From Candidatus Latescibacterota bacterium (GTDB taxonomy: Bacteria > Latescibacterota > UBA2968 > UBA8231), in contig JAJEFJ010000048.1 of the NCBI GenBank assembly GCA_022820485.1, forward strand, positions 1-64,000: DNA of 64,000 nucleotides, written 5' to 3'. Below the pieces are notes generated by a model. It was not told the origin of the DNA, made no database searches, and saw only the letters and a list, made by a program, of their open reading frames with translations. Positions 9,230 to 19,697 of the stretch are shown here, one piece after another. The number at the start of each line of letters is the position of its first letter. Position 1 is the first letter of the stretch. A program made the position numbers and the translations under genes.

Positions 9230-11770
9230 ATGCTAAAGAGGCGTGGCAACATGAACGGCAAGATCAGCACGGCGCTGGCTCTCTGGATCCTGTGTGGTAG
9301 TGCGGTCTGGGGCCAAGGGTACATCATCCGCGGCAACCAGATCGTGGTAGAGGGCCGCCACCTGAAAACCTGGGGGTTCCCCGTCGGCACGGTCGAGTTC
9401 TTTGCCCCAGCGAACGCAGCCCGCCCGCACTTTGTGGCCAAAGATATCGACGCGACCCAAGACATTGTCGAGCACCTGAAACGGAACCCGCCCAAAGGAG
9501 TCAAGGCCGAAGACGTCGCCTTGCTGGATGCAGTGCGGGCTGGCACTAATGCGGCCGGGGCAGCCAACCTTCTCGACGGCGATTTGACCTCGTACTGGCA
9601 GCCCGACCCGGACCAGCCACTGCGCGACTGGTGGTTCGAACTGGATCTAGGGCGGATCGTGACCGCGACTCGCATCCTCCTGACCTTTGTGGATGCGGAT
9701 CTTGGCGATCCCTTTCTCCAATATACCCTGCTGACCTCGGATGGCGAGCGTCCCGAGCAGGGTCTGAGGGACGTCAAGGGCTACGTCCTCGTTTACGCGA
9801 GTCCGGGCGCGAACAAAAACCAACGGGTCTTCGACATCGAGCTGGAGCCGTCGGGAGACGCCCGCGATCTGCACTGGCGGGGAGACCAGATCCGCTACGT
9901 CCAACTCGTGGTGACGGAAAGTGACTCGGTGCGAGGCGCCGAAGTATCCCGCGAAGCCTACGACGCCTTGGAGCCCGCCCGCCGCGGGACGGTGGACTAC
10001 TACAAGAAAGTGGCTGATGGGAGCATCCGGGTCGAGCCGGAGATCTACGAGGCGATCGACGCGAGATCGCGTGGCGAGGTCCGGTACTTCCGCCGCGAGC
10101 GTCCTCGACTGGCCGCGATGGAAGTGCGGACGATAGGCGAAAACATCGCCCTGGGGTTGGCCGCCCGCCGGGGGGTGGCGCAAAAGATAGGGATTGATAC
10201 CACCGTAGTCACCAGCTTGGTGGACGGCCTGTACGAAACAACGGTCGGAACCACTGTCCGCACGCACGCCCTGCGCTTCTTCTTCTTCGATTTGGGTGCC
10301 TTCTTCTGGGTGGATCGAGTGCAGATGTTCTTCCTGAACGCGGGGTACTGGGGGCCCATCACCCAGTACGAAATCCAGACCTCGGACGGCAGTCTGACAC
10401 CCGAGGGCACCCTAGCCTGGACCAGCCAGGCGCTCGGCGGCGACGGCGGCATGGATTACCACGCCAACGTGTTCGAACCCACGGTCGCCCGCTACATCAG
10501 CATTCCCTATTCCGGCGGCCTAGCGGGAGGCAACGCAGACACGCGGGAAATCCAATTCTATGGCGAGGGATACCAGCCTCGCGTCTCACTCACGTCGCCC
10601 CTGATCACGCTGGACGGTGCCCGGACGCTGAGTTCGATCGAGTGGGAGGGGGACACGCCCTTGGGAACCTCCATCGCGCTGCGCAGCCGGACCGGCAACC
10701 AACTCGCCGACGTCCTCCGCTATTTCAAGAAGGACGGTAGCGAGATAACGGAAGAGCAGTACAACAAGCTGAACAAATTCGCCAAGAAGGATATCGAGAT
10801 CGTGACCGAGCAGGTGGCCGGGGGCGACTGGAGCGACTGGAGCGAGGAATACGACTTCTCGGGGTCCCCCATCACGTCGCCAAGCCCGCGAGCGTACCTC
10901 ATGCTCCAAGCCTGGCTGAAGACCAGCGATCCACAACAGGCGGCTTCCCTGCGGTCGATTCGGCTGAACTTCCTCGATCCCCTGGCTCAGCAGGCCCTCG
11001 GCGAGCTCGAGCCGGGCCTAGTATCCGAGTTGGGTGCCACCGACACCCTGTCCCTGTTCGTCAAAGCCCGGTTCCTGCGGAACGGTCCAGGAATGGACCA
11101 GATTCGCCTGTACGCTCCCGGAGTGGACCTCGATCTGCAACTCCTCCGCATGGGCCGGGAGTCACAGTGGGACGCCGGCCCGGTAGCCGAGTTGGGACCA
11201 GCCGATCTGGAGCAGGTCCCGACCGGATCGGATTCGCTGTGGGTGCGCCTAGATTCGGCGGTGGGTCCCGAGGTCGATCTGATCGAAGTGCGGTTCACCA
11301 CCACCCTGTTCCGCCCCGGCGCTGTCCTGCAGGCGGAACTGGGCACTTCGTCCGAGGCCAATCGGTGGCAGCGGGTCGATCCCGGCGATGCGACCGCCCT
11401 GGCCTCGAGTCAGGGGATGCTGTTGCGCGGGCCGTTGGCAGACAAACGGGTGATGGGCCCGTTGACGATCACTGCGCCGATCCTGACCCCGAACGGCGAT
11501 GGGATCAACGACGAAGCGCGATTCGAGTTCTCGGTGCTCCGACTCACCGGGCAGCGCACAGTGCAGACCCGCCTCTACGATCTGGGCGGCGGTCTGGTGC
11601 GGACGTGGGAGGAACGGCGTCCCCTCGTGAGCGGATCCTACGCGGTCCGCTGGTCCGGCCACGACCAGAGCGGCCGGCTGGTGCCCCCTGGGATCTACCT
11701 GTTGGAAATCGAGGTGGACACAGACGTATCGAGCCGCAAAGTGCACCGCGTGGTCCACGTAGCGTATTGA
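9230..11770 (+). CDS. Secreted protein, two discoidin-like domains plus FlgD/CHU_C-like C-terminal domain (paralogue 2)
   Basis: An 846-residue exported protein with a signal near the N-terminus (ALALWILCGSAVWG). Either the ATG at 9230 (GAGG upstream) or the one at 9251 (AAAGAGG upstream) could be used. A first discoidin-like domain covers about residues 85-230 (LLDGDLTSYWQPDPD, WWFELDLGRIVTATRILL). An inserted charged segment follows (YDALEPARRGTVDYYKK), then a second discoidin-like domain around 320-450 (FFFDLGAFFWVDRVQMFFLNAGY). A GDWSDWSEEYDF segment corresponds to WDLWSAPYSF in paralogue 1. The Ig-like tail carries TPNGDGIND and HDQSGRLVPPGIY. It lies 9 bases after paralogue 1, so the genes are co-transcribed. 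Confidence 0.65.
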   Translation: MLKRRGNMNGKISTALALWILCGSAVWGQGYIIRGNQIVVEGRHLKTWGFPVGTVEFFAPANAARPHFVAKDIDATQDIVEHLKRNPPKGVKAEDVALLDAVRAGTNAAGAANLLDGDLTSYWQPDPDQPLRDWWFELDLGRIVTATRILLTFVDADLGDPFLQYTLLTSDGERPEQGLRDVKGYVLVYASPGANKNQRVFDIELEPSGDARDLHWRGDQIRYVQLVVTESDSVRGAEVSREAYDALEPARRGTVDYYKKVADGSIRVEPEIYEAIDARSRGEVRYFRRERPRLAAMEVRTIGENIALGLAARRGVAQKIGIDTTVVTSLVDGLYETTVGTTVRTHALRFFFFDLGAFFWVDRVQMFFLNAGYWGPITQYEIQTSDGSLTPEGTLAWTSQALGGDGGMDYHANVFEPTVARYISIPYSGGLAGGNADTREIQFYGEGYQPRVSLTSPLITLDGARTLSSIEWEGDTPLGTSIALRSRTGNQLADVLRYFKKDGSEITEEQYNKLNKFAKKDIEIVTEQVAGGDWSDWSEEYDFSGSPITSPSPRAYLMLQAWLKTSDPQQAASLRSIRLNFLDPLAQQALGELEPGLVSELGATDTLSLFVKARFLRNGPGMDQIRLYAPGVDLDLQLLRMGRESQWDAGPVAELGPADLEQVPTGSDSLWVRLDSAVGPEVDLIEVRFTTTLFRPGAVLQAELGTSSEANRWQRVDPGDATALASSQGMLLRGPLADKRVMGPLTITAPILTPNGDGINDEARFEFSVLRLTGQRTVQTRLYDLGGGLVRTWEERRPLVSGSYAVRWSGHDQSGRLVPPGIYLLEIEVDTDVSSRKVHRVVHVAY

Positions 11771-11786
11771 CGCCAGGGTCTATCGA

Positions 11787-13970
11787 GTGAGAATGCAGCG
11801 GATCAGAACCAGCTTGGTCATGCTTGGGACATTCTGCCTAGTGGCCCAAGATCTGGCTGCTGAAAGCCGGGTGCTGGGTGGCACCAGCGGCCAACCCTAT
11901 AACAGCGGCGGGGGAGAGATCCCGGCCGCGGCGCAAATCAGCGTTGACGAGGCCGCGCTCACCAACACCCCAGGCGATGTGGTGGACTTCGACTTTCCCG
12001 GCAAACCGGGCTGGATCTTCCCCCAGCGAGCCGACTCCACCAGCAATATCGCGGCCGGAGCCACGCTGACCTCGCCGAATCTCTTGACGCTCGGCCTCGC
12101 CGAAGAGCTGCTCCTGATGGTGGACGGCGATCTCGAGACGGCTTTCACCCGCAAGAGCGAGGCCGAGGGGCCACAGGTCCTCGCCTTCGGGGCCATGCTC
12201 GACTTTGACTTGGGCGCGCGCTTCGGGGTGAACCGAATCCAGTTCTTTCCGCGCAACGCCCCAGGTTTCGCAGCGCCCGACTTTCCTTTCCAAAACGACT
12301 ATCTGCGCGCGTACGAGCTTCTGGTCAACAACGGCAGCGAGAATGACAGAGACGAGTCCGGCAGGCCGGTGATGACCAGCTTCAAGCTGGAGTTGCAAAA
12401 CGACCAGCCCGTGGTCGACTTGCGGATTCCTCCCCAGTACCTGCGCTTCCTGCGCCTGCGGTCGCAGACGTCTATCGGCTTTGAAATCGCCGAATTTCGG
12501 GTGTTCGGGACCGGGTTCGTGCCCGAGGCCCAATACATCTCCAATGTCTATGATCTGGGGGACAACTGGGGCGTGTGGGGCAAGATCCGCTGGATCGAGG
12601 AGAGCCTCGGTTTCGCCGGGATGGCGCAGGCCCGCATTTCGACGCGCGCCGGGCACGACGATACGCCGCTGGAATTCACCCGCCCCGGTCCCGGCGGTTC
12701 GGTGAATCTCCCCTATAAGGAGGGCGCGGTCGTCACCACGGCCGATGGAGAGCAGATTGCCTTAGACGATTTGGAGCCGCTCGATGCGCTGCGAATCTAC
12801 CGGGCACTGCCATTGGCAGAGAAGAACCAAGTAGCACTGAGCCTAGAGGACTATCGCGGCCTGAGCCCACGGGGCGAGATCCGGGACGATCCAGACGCCT
12901 GGACGCCGTGGTCGGCTCCCTATGGGCAAGAGGGCACCAGCGGCATCACAGTCGAGAACATCCATGACGAGCAGCTTGGGGCGGTCATCAGCACTCCGGC
13001 CCCACGGCGCTATTTTCAGGTCCGGGTCGAACTGGCGAGCCGGGACCTCGAGGCAGCGACCGGGGTTGGGCAGTTGGCCTTCACAGTGTTCCCGCCAGCG
13101 GCCGAGCGAATCGTCGGCGAGATCTACCCTCGTCAGGTCGAACTGGGCGTTCCGGCAACCTTCACCTACGCGGTCATGCCGACCCGGATACGACCGGGCC
13201 AAGACAGCGGCTTCGACACCTTTGAGATCGCCACGCCGGTCCGGGTCGAAGCGATCGACTCGATCCAAGTCCTTTTCCACGACGGCCGCATCGAGGCGGC
13301 GGATTTCTCCGCTTGGGATCTGAGCCCGTCGGCACTGCCCACCGATCCGGCCGCCGACTTCGGTATCGAGGCAGTGGAAGAACGGCGATTCCGGGTGCGC
13401 TTCCCAGCCATAACGGCTAGCGACCTAGAGGCCGACCAAGCCACCGTCCTGAGGATCCGGTTTCGCTGCCGCGTTCTCAGATACGGGACGGCCTTCCCCG
13501 GTTGGGCCGGCAACACCGGGACCGGGACCACCGGTCAGAAGATCCTCGCCGGCAACGCAGCCCACCTCGGCCCCGGGGACGCCACCTTTCCTCCGGTGGG
13601 AACCGCGGATGCGCGGGTGTTGTCGGTGGACGTGCCCCTTGCGGGCGGCGACATCCTGATCAATACCCGGGCCGTACCGCGGCCCTTCAGTCCCAACGGC
13701 GACGGGGTCAACGACCGGACCCACATCTCCTACGACCTGTCGCGGGTAATCGGTCCGGTGCCCGTTGAGGTGAGCGTGTTCGATCTCGCCGGCCACTTGG
13801 TTCGCCGCCTCTTCTCCGGCGAGCAGGGAGACGGTCACTGGTCGATCCCATGGGATGGGACCAATGGCAGTGGCGAGCTCGTGCCACCCGGGATCTATCT
13901 GGCTCACGTAGATGTGCACAGCGTCGCCAGCGCTGCGACGACCACCACCGCGGTCCAAGTGGTGTACTAA
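11787..13970 (+). CDS. Secreted protein, discoidin-like domain plus FlgD/CHU_C-like C-terminal domain (paralogue 3)
   Basis: A 727-residue exported protein. The start is either GTG 11787 or ATG 11793; both give a signal peptide (LVMLGTFCLVAQDLAA). The discoidin-like part around 100-250 shows MVDGDLETAFTRKSEAE, AMLDFDLGARFGVNRIQFFPRN and FEIAEFRVFGTGFVPEAQY. The middle contains the shared WTPWSAPYG motif. Residues about 620-727 form the Ig-like tail with SPNGDGVND, FDLAGHLVRRLF and NGSGELVPPGIYLAHVDV. Gap to paralogue 2 is 16 bases. The three paralogues differ mostly in the middle region, which suggests that they share a surface complex but contact different partners. Confidence 0.65.
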   Translation: MRMQRIRTSLVMLGTFCLVAQDLAAESRVLGGTSGQPYNSGGGEIPAAAQISVDEAALTNTPGDVVDFDFPGKPGWIFPQRADSTSNIAAGATLTSPNLLTLGLAEELLLMVDGDLETAFTRKSEAEGPQVLAFGAMLDFDLGARFGVNRIQFFPRNAPGFAAPDFPFQNDYLRAYELLVNNGSENDRDESGRPVMTSFKLELQNDQPVVDLRIPPQYLRFLRLRSQTSIGFEIAEFRVFGTGFVPEAQYISNVYDLGDNWGVWGKIRWIEESLGFAGMAQARISTRAGHDDTPLEFTRPGPGGSVNLPYKEGAVVTTADGEQIALDDLEPLDALRIYRALPLAEKNQVALSLEDYRGLSPRGEIRDDPDAWTPWSAPYGQEGTSGITVENIHDEQLGAVISTPAPRRYFQVRVELASRDLEAATGVGQLAFTVFPPAAERIVGEIYPRQVELGVPATFTYAVMPTRIRPGQDSGFDTFEIATPVRVEAIDSIQVLFHDGRIEAADFSAWDLSPSALPTDPAADFGIEAVEERRFRVRFPAITASDLEADQATVLRIRFRCRVLRYGTAFPGWAGNTGTGTTGQKILAGNAAHLGPGDATFPPVGTADARVLSVDVPLAGGDILINTRAVPRPFSPNGDGVNDRTHISYDLSRVIGPVPVEVSVFDLAGHLVRRLFSGEQGDGHWSIPWDGTNGSGELVPPGIYLAHVDVHSVASAATTTTAVQVVY

Positions 13971-14007
13971 AACTGATATGGCGATTTCACCGAGAGAGGG
14001 TCTCTCC

Positions 14008-16812
14008 ATGTTGACGACCGGCAAGGCCGCGGGAGCACTGAGCGCGTTCGTGCTCATCGCCATTATGCAGGCATCTGAGGTATTCGGTCAGTCCTCCGAC
14101 CGGCTTCTCGGACAGCGGCGAGGGGAAGAGATAACCTATGAACCGAGGGGTCCTGGGGTCCTCTACGACGCCCTAGATCCGGCCCTCAAGAAATGGTACG
14201 TGCCACAGGAGCTGTACGAGCTGTACGGCTGGCAGCAGTGGGCGTATTCCAACTATGCCCGCGAACAGTACCAGCGCTACGTAAACACCGACCGCGAGGG
14301 CGACCCCTTCTACGATCTCTACGGCAACTACCTGACCCGGGGGTGGCTAGTCTACGACTGGAATCAGAGTCAGCCCGGACAGTTTGGTTCCTCGCTCTAC
14401 AAGGATCCGAGGTTCGCTAGCTGGTTTAGCAGCGTCCTAGTCAGCTCGGATTCCAAGGGCCAGTTTCACTATGCCATAACGGCTGGGAATCAGATCAGAA
14501 CGGCGTTGACGCCGCTCACCTTTTCCAAACCCAACTTCAACGGCATCCAGATGGACTTCGCCGCGGACAAGTACCGCGGCACGATGCTGTTTTCCCGGAT
14601 CAGCTTGCCGATCGCCAGTACCACGGCCAAGAACGCGCCCGCGACAGTGACCAATGGCACCAACCTGATGGGAGGGCGAGTCGTCGCCCAAGTTGGGGAC
14701 TTCGTGGAAGTGGGGGCGACTATGGTCAACGCCCACAACTCCACGACCTTCGAGGACGCCTTCGAGCGGAATCCGCTCAAAGGCACACTCGCTGCCAACC
14801 AAGGGGCGGTCCCGGTGCGCGGCCTAGCCCTTGTTTTGAGCGATGATTCACCGGACGACGGCGTGGCCGGCGCGGCCCTGTTCTCGCACGAGATCATCAT
14901 AACCACGGAGGATCCGGCCACCGGGAGGCGGGAGGAGATCCGCCAGCGGGCGATGGTGACCGATCCGGCCGCGTGGCCCGTGGTCAGCGGCGGCTTCCAC
15001 CACGAGGGCTTCCAGAGCGCGGACGGGGAGGAAAAGATCGTAATCAGTTACGACTTCACCGACATCGCCTACACCGGGCCGCGTCCGAACACCATCGCGA
15101 AGATCACCTTCGATCTAGTGGTGGCCAACGACTACCGCATCCAGATATGGTCCGACCGCCAGACCGGATTGCGTCCCACGCCCAACCTGCCGCTCAGCGG
15201 CGAGGATATCGACGAGCTGGCACCAGCGCTCTTTGAAGTGGCCCGGGCCGAAGGCAATGTGCCGGACAACTCCAACCAGACCCGACTCGTCTTCGAATAC
15301 GGCTTGCCCACGGCAAATATGGTTTACGGATTCACCGTAGACGTCAAGGAGGTAATGGGGTTTGATGCCTACGCCGAACTGGCCATCAGTCGCTCCTACC
15401 ACCAGTTCCCCAGCCCCAGCCTAGCCCAAACAGGCCGCGATCTGTCCAGCTATTCCAAGGAGGCAGAGGCGTGGATGGTCAACGTGTCGAAGGTGGCCTA
15501 TCCGTTCTTCGCCTTCGGCGAGGCCTTCCGCCTAGACCCCAACTACTCCACCACAGCGTACCTCGTAAACAGCGAAGGGGACATCCTCTACGACCATTCG
15601 ACCCGGCACCTCTACGAATTCGTCGAGGACAATGACGACCAAGACCGGATTTCCGACTGGGCCCGATTCGAGCAGGGCTCCGGCGATGCCAACGTGTTCC
15701 CGGGCTGGGACGAGAACAACGACTTTGTGTCGGACTTCAATCAGAACGACAGCGCCATTCTAGCGAATCGCATCCCCGACTATGAGGAGCCCTTCTTCCG
15801 CTACTATTCAGACCGGCCCGAGTTCCTCTTCGGCATCGACCTGAACAACAACAACTGGGTGGACCGCTTCGAGAACGACGATCTGGCCGACTACCCCTAC
15901 AAGACAGACCAGCAGGGGTACAACGTGTACGGTGGCGCTTTTGTAACGCCCGACATCAGGGCCACACTGGGGCTTCTGCGGGTCAACTCGTTGTCTTCCG
16001 CTCGCAAGAACCACACGACCTACGGGCTGATCACCTTTGCGCACGACTATCCCCGATTCGGCGCGGTTCGGATCTACAATATGCTCAAGCGGACTAGGGA
16101 CACCATACCCGACGACCGCCGGGAAATGACTCCTTACCTCGGTCTGGCCACCGGCAACCTAGCCAACATCGAGGACCTGCTCCCGGCCCGCGACACTTGG
16201 GTGAACTCGACCTACCTCGAGTTGGATTATCGCCCGGTGAGCGAGTTGAAGACCCGGACCAAGATCAAGTACGACCTGTATGCTCAGCAGGGAGACGCCT
16301 ACAAGCGGGGCGTCGGCCCTATCCTCGAGGAGCGCACCCACTTCTTCGGACTCATCAACAAAGCGGATTACACCTACCGCGTCAGAGGTCTTGAGATCCA
16401 ACCCAAGATCAAGAGCGAGTACCTGAACCAAGCGCCTTTCATCCTAGAGGGCGATGAGCGCGAGGAGTGGACGGGAACGGGCACCCTGCTGCTGCGGCAT
16501 CCCATGTTGAGCGCATCGTCTCTTGAGACCGGGCTAGAATACCATCGAGTTGTGGATCTGATGCTAGACGAGAAGAAGGCCCTCGTCGCCAACCGGGTGG
16601 GGGCCACAGGTGATTCCCGCAGCCTAGTGCTAGCCGCCCAGTGGTCCAACGTCCGGGAATACCAAGGCTATACCCTGACCACCCAGTTCGGCATCATTTA
16701 CACCCGGGTCTGGGACGAGTTCATTGCCGCCGGTAACGAGGGAAGATCCGTGAAGGAAGACCGGGGCCGCGAATTGAGCACCACCTTCATAACCGTATAT
16801 GCTGGACTGTGA
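14008..16812 (+). CDS. Giant secreted protein with probable C-terminal beta-barrel (paralogue A)
   Basis: A 934-residue exported protein. The ATG at 14008 is preferred because GAGAGAGGG stands 7 bases before it and a signal peptide follows directly; an in-frame ATG at 13978 has no ribosome site. The N-terminal half is beta-rich, with LTRGWLVYDWNQSQPG and SSDSKGQFHYAITAGNQI. A calcium-loop-like acidic stretch follows near residue 570-650 (DENNDFVSDFNQNDS and DLNNNNWVDRFENDD). The last 250 residues alternate polar and aromatic strands and end in TVYAGL, as in outer-membrane beta-barrels. I do not recognise a named family. The next gene is a paralogue overlapping by one base. Confidence 0.6.
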   Translation: MLTTGKAAGALSAFVLIAIMQASEVFGQSSDRLLGQRRGEEITYEPRGPGVLYDALDPALKKWYVPQELYELYGWQQWAYSNYAREQYQRYVNTDREGDPFYDLYGNYLTRGWLVYDWNQSQPGQFGSSLYKDPRFASWFSSVLVSSDSKGQFHYAITAGNQIRTALTPLTFSKPNFNGIQMDFAADKYRGTMLFSRISLPIASTTAKNAPATVTNGTNLMGGRVVAQVGDFVEVGATMVNAHNSTTFEDAFERNPLKGTLAANQGAVPVRGLALVLSDDSPDDGVAGAALFSHEIIITTEDPATGRREEIRQRAMVTDPAAWPVVSGGFHHEGFQSADGEEKIVISYDFTDIAYTGPRPNTIAKITFDLVVANDYRIQIWSDRQTGLRPTPNLPLSGEDIDELAPALFEVARAEGNVPDNSNQTRLVFEYGLPTANMVYGFTVDVKEVMGFDAYAELAISRSYHQFPSPSLAQTGRDLSSYSKEAEAWMVNVSKVAYPFFAFGEAFRLDPNYSTTAYLVNSEGDILYDHSTRHLYEFVEDNDDQDRISDWARFEQGSGDANVFPGWDENNDFVSDFNQNDSAILANRIPDYEEPFFRYYSDRPEFLFGIDLNNNNWVDRFENDDLADYPYKTDQQGYNVYGGAFVTPDIRATLGLLRVNSLSSARKNHTTYGLITFAHDYPRFGAVRIYNMLKRTRDTIPDDRREMTPYLGLATGNLANIEDLLPARDTWVNSTYLELDYRPVSELKTRTKIKYDLYAQQGDAYKRGVGPILEERTHFFGLINKADYTYRVRGLEIQPKIKSEYLNQAPFILEGDEREEWTGTGTLLLRHPMLSASSLETGLEYHRVVDLMLDEKKALVANRVGATGDSRSLVLAAQWSNVREYQGYTLTTQFGIIYTRVWDEFIAAGNEGRSVKEDRGRELSTTFITVYAGL

Positions 16813-19697
16813 TGAACAAGTCCTCCCAAGTGCGCACCGTGCGGCCCAGGTCCCGAATCCTCATCCTCGTCGGGCTCGCAGTCGCGTTGGACGTCGCGCC
16901 CGGCGCATCCCAGTCGGACTACGGGAATCGCCTCGGAATCCGCGAGAGCGGCCGGGCGATCTACTACTCGACAGCTCCCAGCCTGCGCACGGACGCCTTC
17001 GTTCCGTCCCTCAAGAAATGGTACATGCCTCAAGAGGTCGCCAACCACTACCGCTGGCGATGGGAGGCGGGAACCAACTACGCCCACGAGCGCTACCTGC
17101 GCTACCTATCCACCGATCAGGAGGGCGACAATCACTACGATCTCTACGGCCGGCTCCTGACCCGAGGTTGGCTGATCTACGACTGGCAGCAGAGCCAGCC
17201 CCGGACCTCTGAGGGGAACCTGCTCCACAAGACCGACCGCTACAAAGACCTTTTCAGCTCCCTCGTGATCTCTGCGGACGCCAAGGGACAGCACCACTTC
17301 CGCGTGAGCATCGGCGACGAGATCGGCACGACCCTGACGCCCATGACCTTTCGCAAGACGGCTTTCAACGGGGTCCAATTCGACTATATGTCGGATCGCG
17401 TCGCGGCCACAGCCCTCCTATCCAGAATCAATGTCCCGCTGTTCCTGCCAGCGCGCAGTTTCATCGACGAGTTCACCAATTTCATCGGTCTGCGAGCCGT
17501 CGGGAATTTGGCCGACTTTGTGCGCATCGGCGGCACCTTCGTGAACGCGCACAACGGGCGGAGCTCGACCGTGCCCTTCGACGGGAGTCCATTGACCGGC
17601 AGGCTGAGCTCTCACCAGTCGGGCGCACGCATCAACCGGATCACCGTGCGGATTACCGACGATTCCCCGGCCGACGGCGAGGGCGGTCCCGCCCTCTTCG
17701 CCCACGATATCGAGATTACAACCCGGATAGGAGAGCTGGACACGGTGCTAGTGGGCAGCCAAATCGGCTTCCATCCGAGGGTTTCGGGCGGCATTCCCCG
17801 GGATGGCTCCCTAATAGCCGAAGGTGCCGGCGAACTGGGGCGGATCCGGCTGGACTACGTGCTGGCGGATCCAGACCCGGCAGTCCTCGATGACTTGGAA
17901 ACGGTGGTGTCCCTGACCGATGTGGTCAACAACATCAGCAAAGTCCGGTTCCGGATGGTCCTGAGCAACGACTACAAGGTGGAAGTCACTTCCGACCAGC
18001 ACACCGACAACGCCATCTTCGAACCGCGCCCGGTGTTCAGGACCATGGTGCGGGCACCGGGGAATGTGCAGGACCATTCCAATCTAGGTGCCGTGGTCTT
18101 TGACTACGGACTGCCCACCGCCACCCAGGTCCTCGGCTTTACGGTGGAGGCCGACGATCTGGCCGGGTTCAGGCTCTACGGCGAGTTCAACGTGAACCAC
18201 CAGTACCGCAAGTACCCCGATGTAAGCCGGACCACTCACACCACCTCATCGGGCATTCGGGGCAATCCCGCCGCCGAAGCGTGGATGGTCAACGTGGCCA
18301 AGGATTTCTATCCCTATTACCTCTTCGGCGAGGCCTTCGGCATGGACGCCGAATACTCGACCACCATGCGGTTTTTGGATTCGGCGGGTCGGGTCAATTA
18401 CGCGGACACGCCGCCGGCCCATTCCAGCTACCTCTACGACTTCGTCGACGACAACGACGACAACGATCGCAAGAATGACCAGCAGCGCAGATTCGACGAC
18501 GGCCGGACACCCGACGAACGGAACAGCATTCGCGTGTTCGAGGGGTACGCGGACGAGGCTGTTTTTCCCGGTCTCGACGAGAACCACGATTTCATCTCCG
18601 ATTTCAACCAGAACAACACCCGAGTGCGGCCCAACAATGTGCCCGACTACGCCGAGCCCTTCCTGCGCTACAGCGTGGATCGGCCCGAGTATCTCTTCGG
18701 CATCGACATGAACAACAACGGCTGGGGAGACCGTTTTGAAAACGACAACGAACCCGATTACCCGTACAAGCGCGACCGCCGCGGATTTAACGTGTACGGC
18801 GGTGCGTGGATCGTGCCGGGTGCCAAGCTCACCGCGGGCCACCAGCGCGTGCGCCGTCCCTCAACCGGCGATACCAATGTGAGCAGCTATGCCCTTTTCG
18901 CGTTCGAGCGCAGCTATCCCAACGTGGGCAAGTTGACAGTTTACAACATGTTGAAGCGGGTCGAAGACGACATCGCCGACGACCTCTTCCAATGGTTGCA
19001 CGGAAGGTTCAGGGACGAGGGCATGACGCCGATCCCGGATCCGCTGGGCCTGCCCAATACTTGGGTCAACAAACTGTCGCTGGCCTTCGAGCGTCGGGGC
19101 AATGTCGGCGTCAACTTCGGGAATAAGCTGATCTACGAGGTGCTGCGGCAACGGGAGCAACTCACCGTGGACCGGAAGGGCCGGAAAATCTCGCAGCACA
19201 CCCGGCGGCTCGGCTTGATCAACAAGCTAAGTTGGCTTTATCCCCTAAGCAGTGGAATTCAACTCCGTCCGCACGTCAAACACGAACTGTTCCTAGACGA
19301 CACGCCGTTCAACACGGAGTGGCTCCTAAACGACCGGGTATTCGAGCGCAAGGAGTGGGCCGGTATGGCCTCCCTGCGGCTGGACATCCCGGTACTGAGC
19401 CACAGCACGGTGATCGTCGGCCTAGAGCAGGTCATCTTCCGCGATTTCGCGCAGCAAGAAGTGGCGTTCGCAGACGATCCAACGGCCGGCCTGAACCGGG
19501 GCGATCCCACCGGCGATTTCAATGAGCTGTCCCTCGCCCTACAACTGACCAATTCCACCAGCTATGTGGGATACCGGCTCATGTCGACGATTGGAGTGCG
19601 GGTGGACCGCCGGAAGATCGACTCGTTCGACCAGAAAAACCGGACGGAGACGAGCGGCCTGTCCTATCTCACTGTATATGCTGGATTGAGAGAATGA
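16812..19697 (+). CDS. Giant secreted protein with probable C-terminal beta-barrel (paralogue B)
   Basis: A 961-residue exported protein starting at an ATG that overlaps the stop of paralogue A (TGATG). The signal peptide has a basic n-region followed by ILILVGLAVALDVAPGASQ. It shares with paralogue A the motifs SLKKWYMPQE, LTRGWLIYDWQQSQP, ADAKGQHHFRVSIGDEI, LFGIDMNNNGWGDRFEND and the terminal YLTVYAGL. The acidic repeats may bind calcium. Because strands at the C-terminus alternate hydrophobic and polar residues, an outer-membrane location is likely. Translational coupling suggests a fixed ratio of A to B. Function unknown; a substrate-uptake, secretion or surface-layer anchor role is possible. 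Confidence 0.6.
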   Translation: MNKSSQVRTVRPRSRILILVGLAVALDVAPGASQSDYGNRLGIRESGRAIYYSTAPSLRTDAFVPSLKKWYMPQEVANHYRWRWEAGTNYAHERYLRYLSTDQEGDNHYDLYGRLLTRGWLIYDWQQSQPRTSEGNLLHKTDRYKDLFSSLVISADAKGQHHFRVSIGDEIGTTLTPMTFRKTAFNGVQFDYMSDRVAATALLSRINVPLFLPARSFIDEFTNFIGLRAVGNLADFVRIGGTFVNAHNGRSSTVPFDGSPLTGRLSSHQSGARINRITVRITDDSPADGEGGPALFAHDIEITTRIGELDTVLVGSQIGFHPRVSGGIPRDGSLIAEGAGELGRIRLDYVLADPDPAVLDDLETVVSLTDVVNNISKVRFRMVLSNDYKVEVTSDQHTDNAIFEPRPVFRTMVRAPGNVQDHSNLGAVVFDYGLPTATQVLGFTVEADDLAGFRLYGEFNVNHQYRKYPDVSRTTHTTSSGIRGNPAAEAWMVNVAKDFYPYYLFGEAFGMDAEYSTTMRFLDSAGRVNYADTPPAHSSYLYDFVDDNDDNDRKNDQQRRFDDGRTPDERNSIRVFEGYADEAVFPGLDENHDFISDFNQNNTRVRPNNVPDYAEPFLRYSVDRPEYLFGIDMNNNGWGDRFENDNEPDYPYKRDRRGFNVYGGAWIVPGAKLTAGHQRVRRPSTGDTNVSSYALFAFERSYPNVGKLTVYNMLKRVEDDIADDLFQWLHGRFRDEGMTPIPDPLGLPNTWVNKLSLAFERRGNVGVNFGNKLIYEVLRQREQLTVDRKGRKISQHTRRLGLINKLSWLYPLSSGIQLRPHVKHELFLDDTPFNTEWLLNDRVFERKEWAGMASLRLDIPVLSHSTVIVGLEQVIFRDFAQQEVAFADDPTAGLNRGDPTGDFNELSLALQLTNSTSYVGYRLMSTIGVRVDRRKIDSFDQKNRTETSGLSYLTVYAGLRE

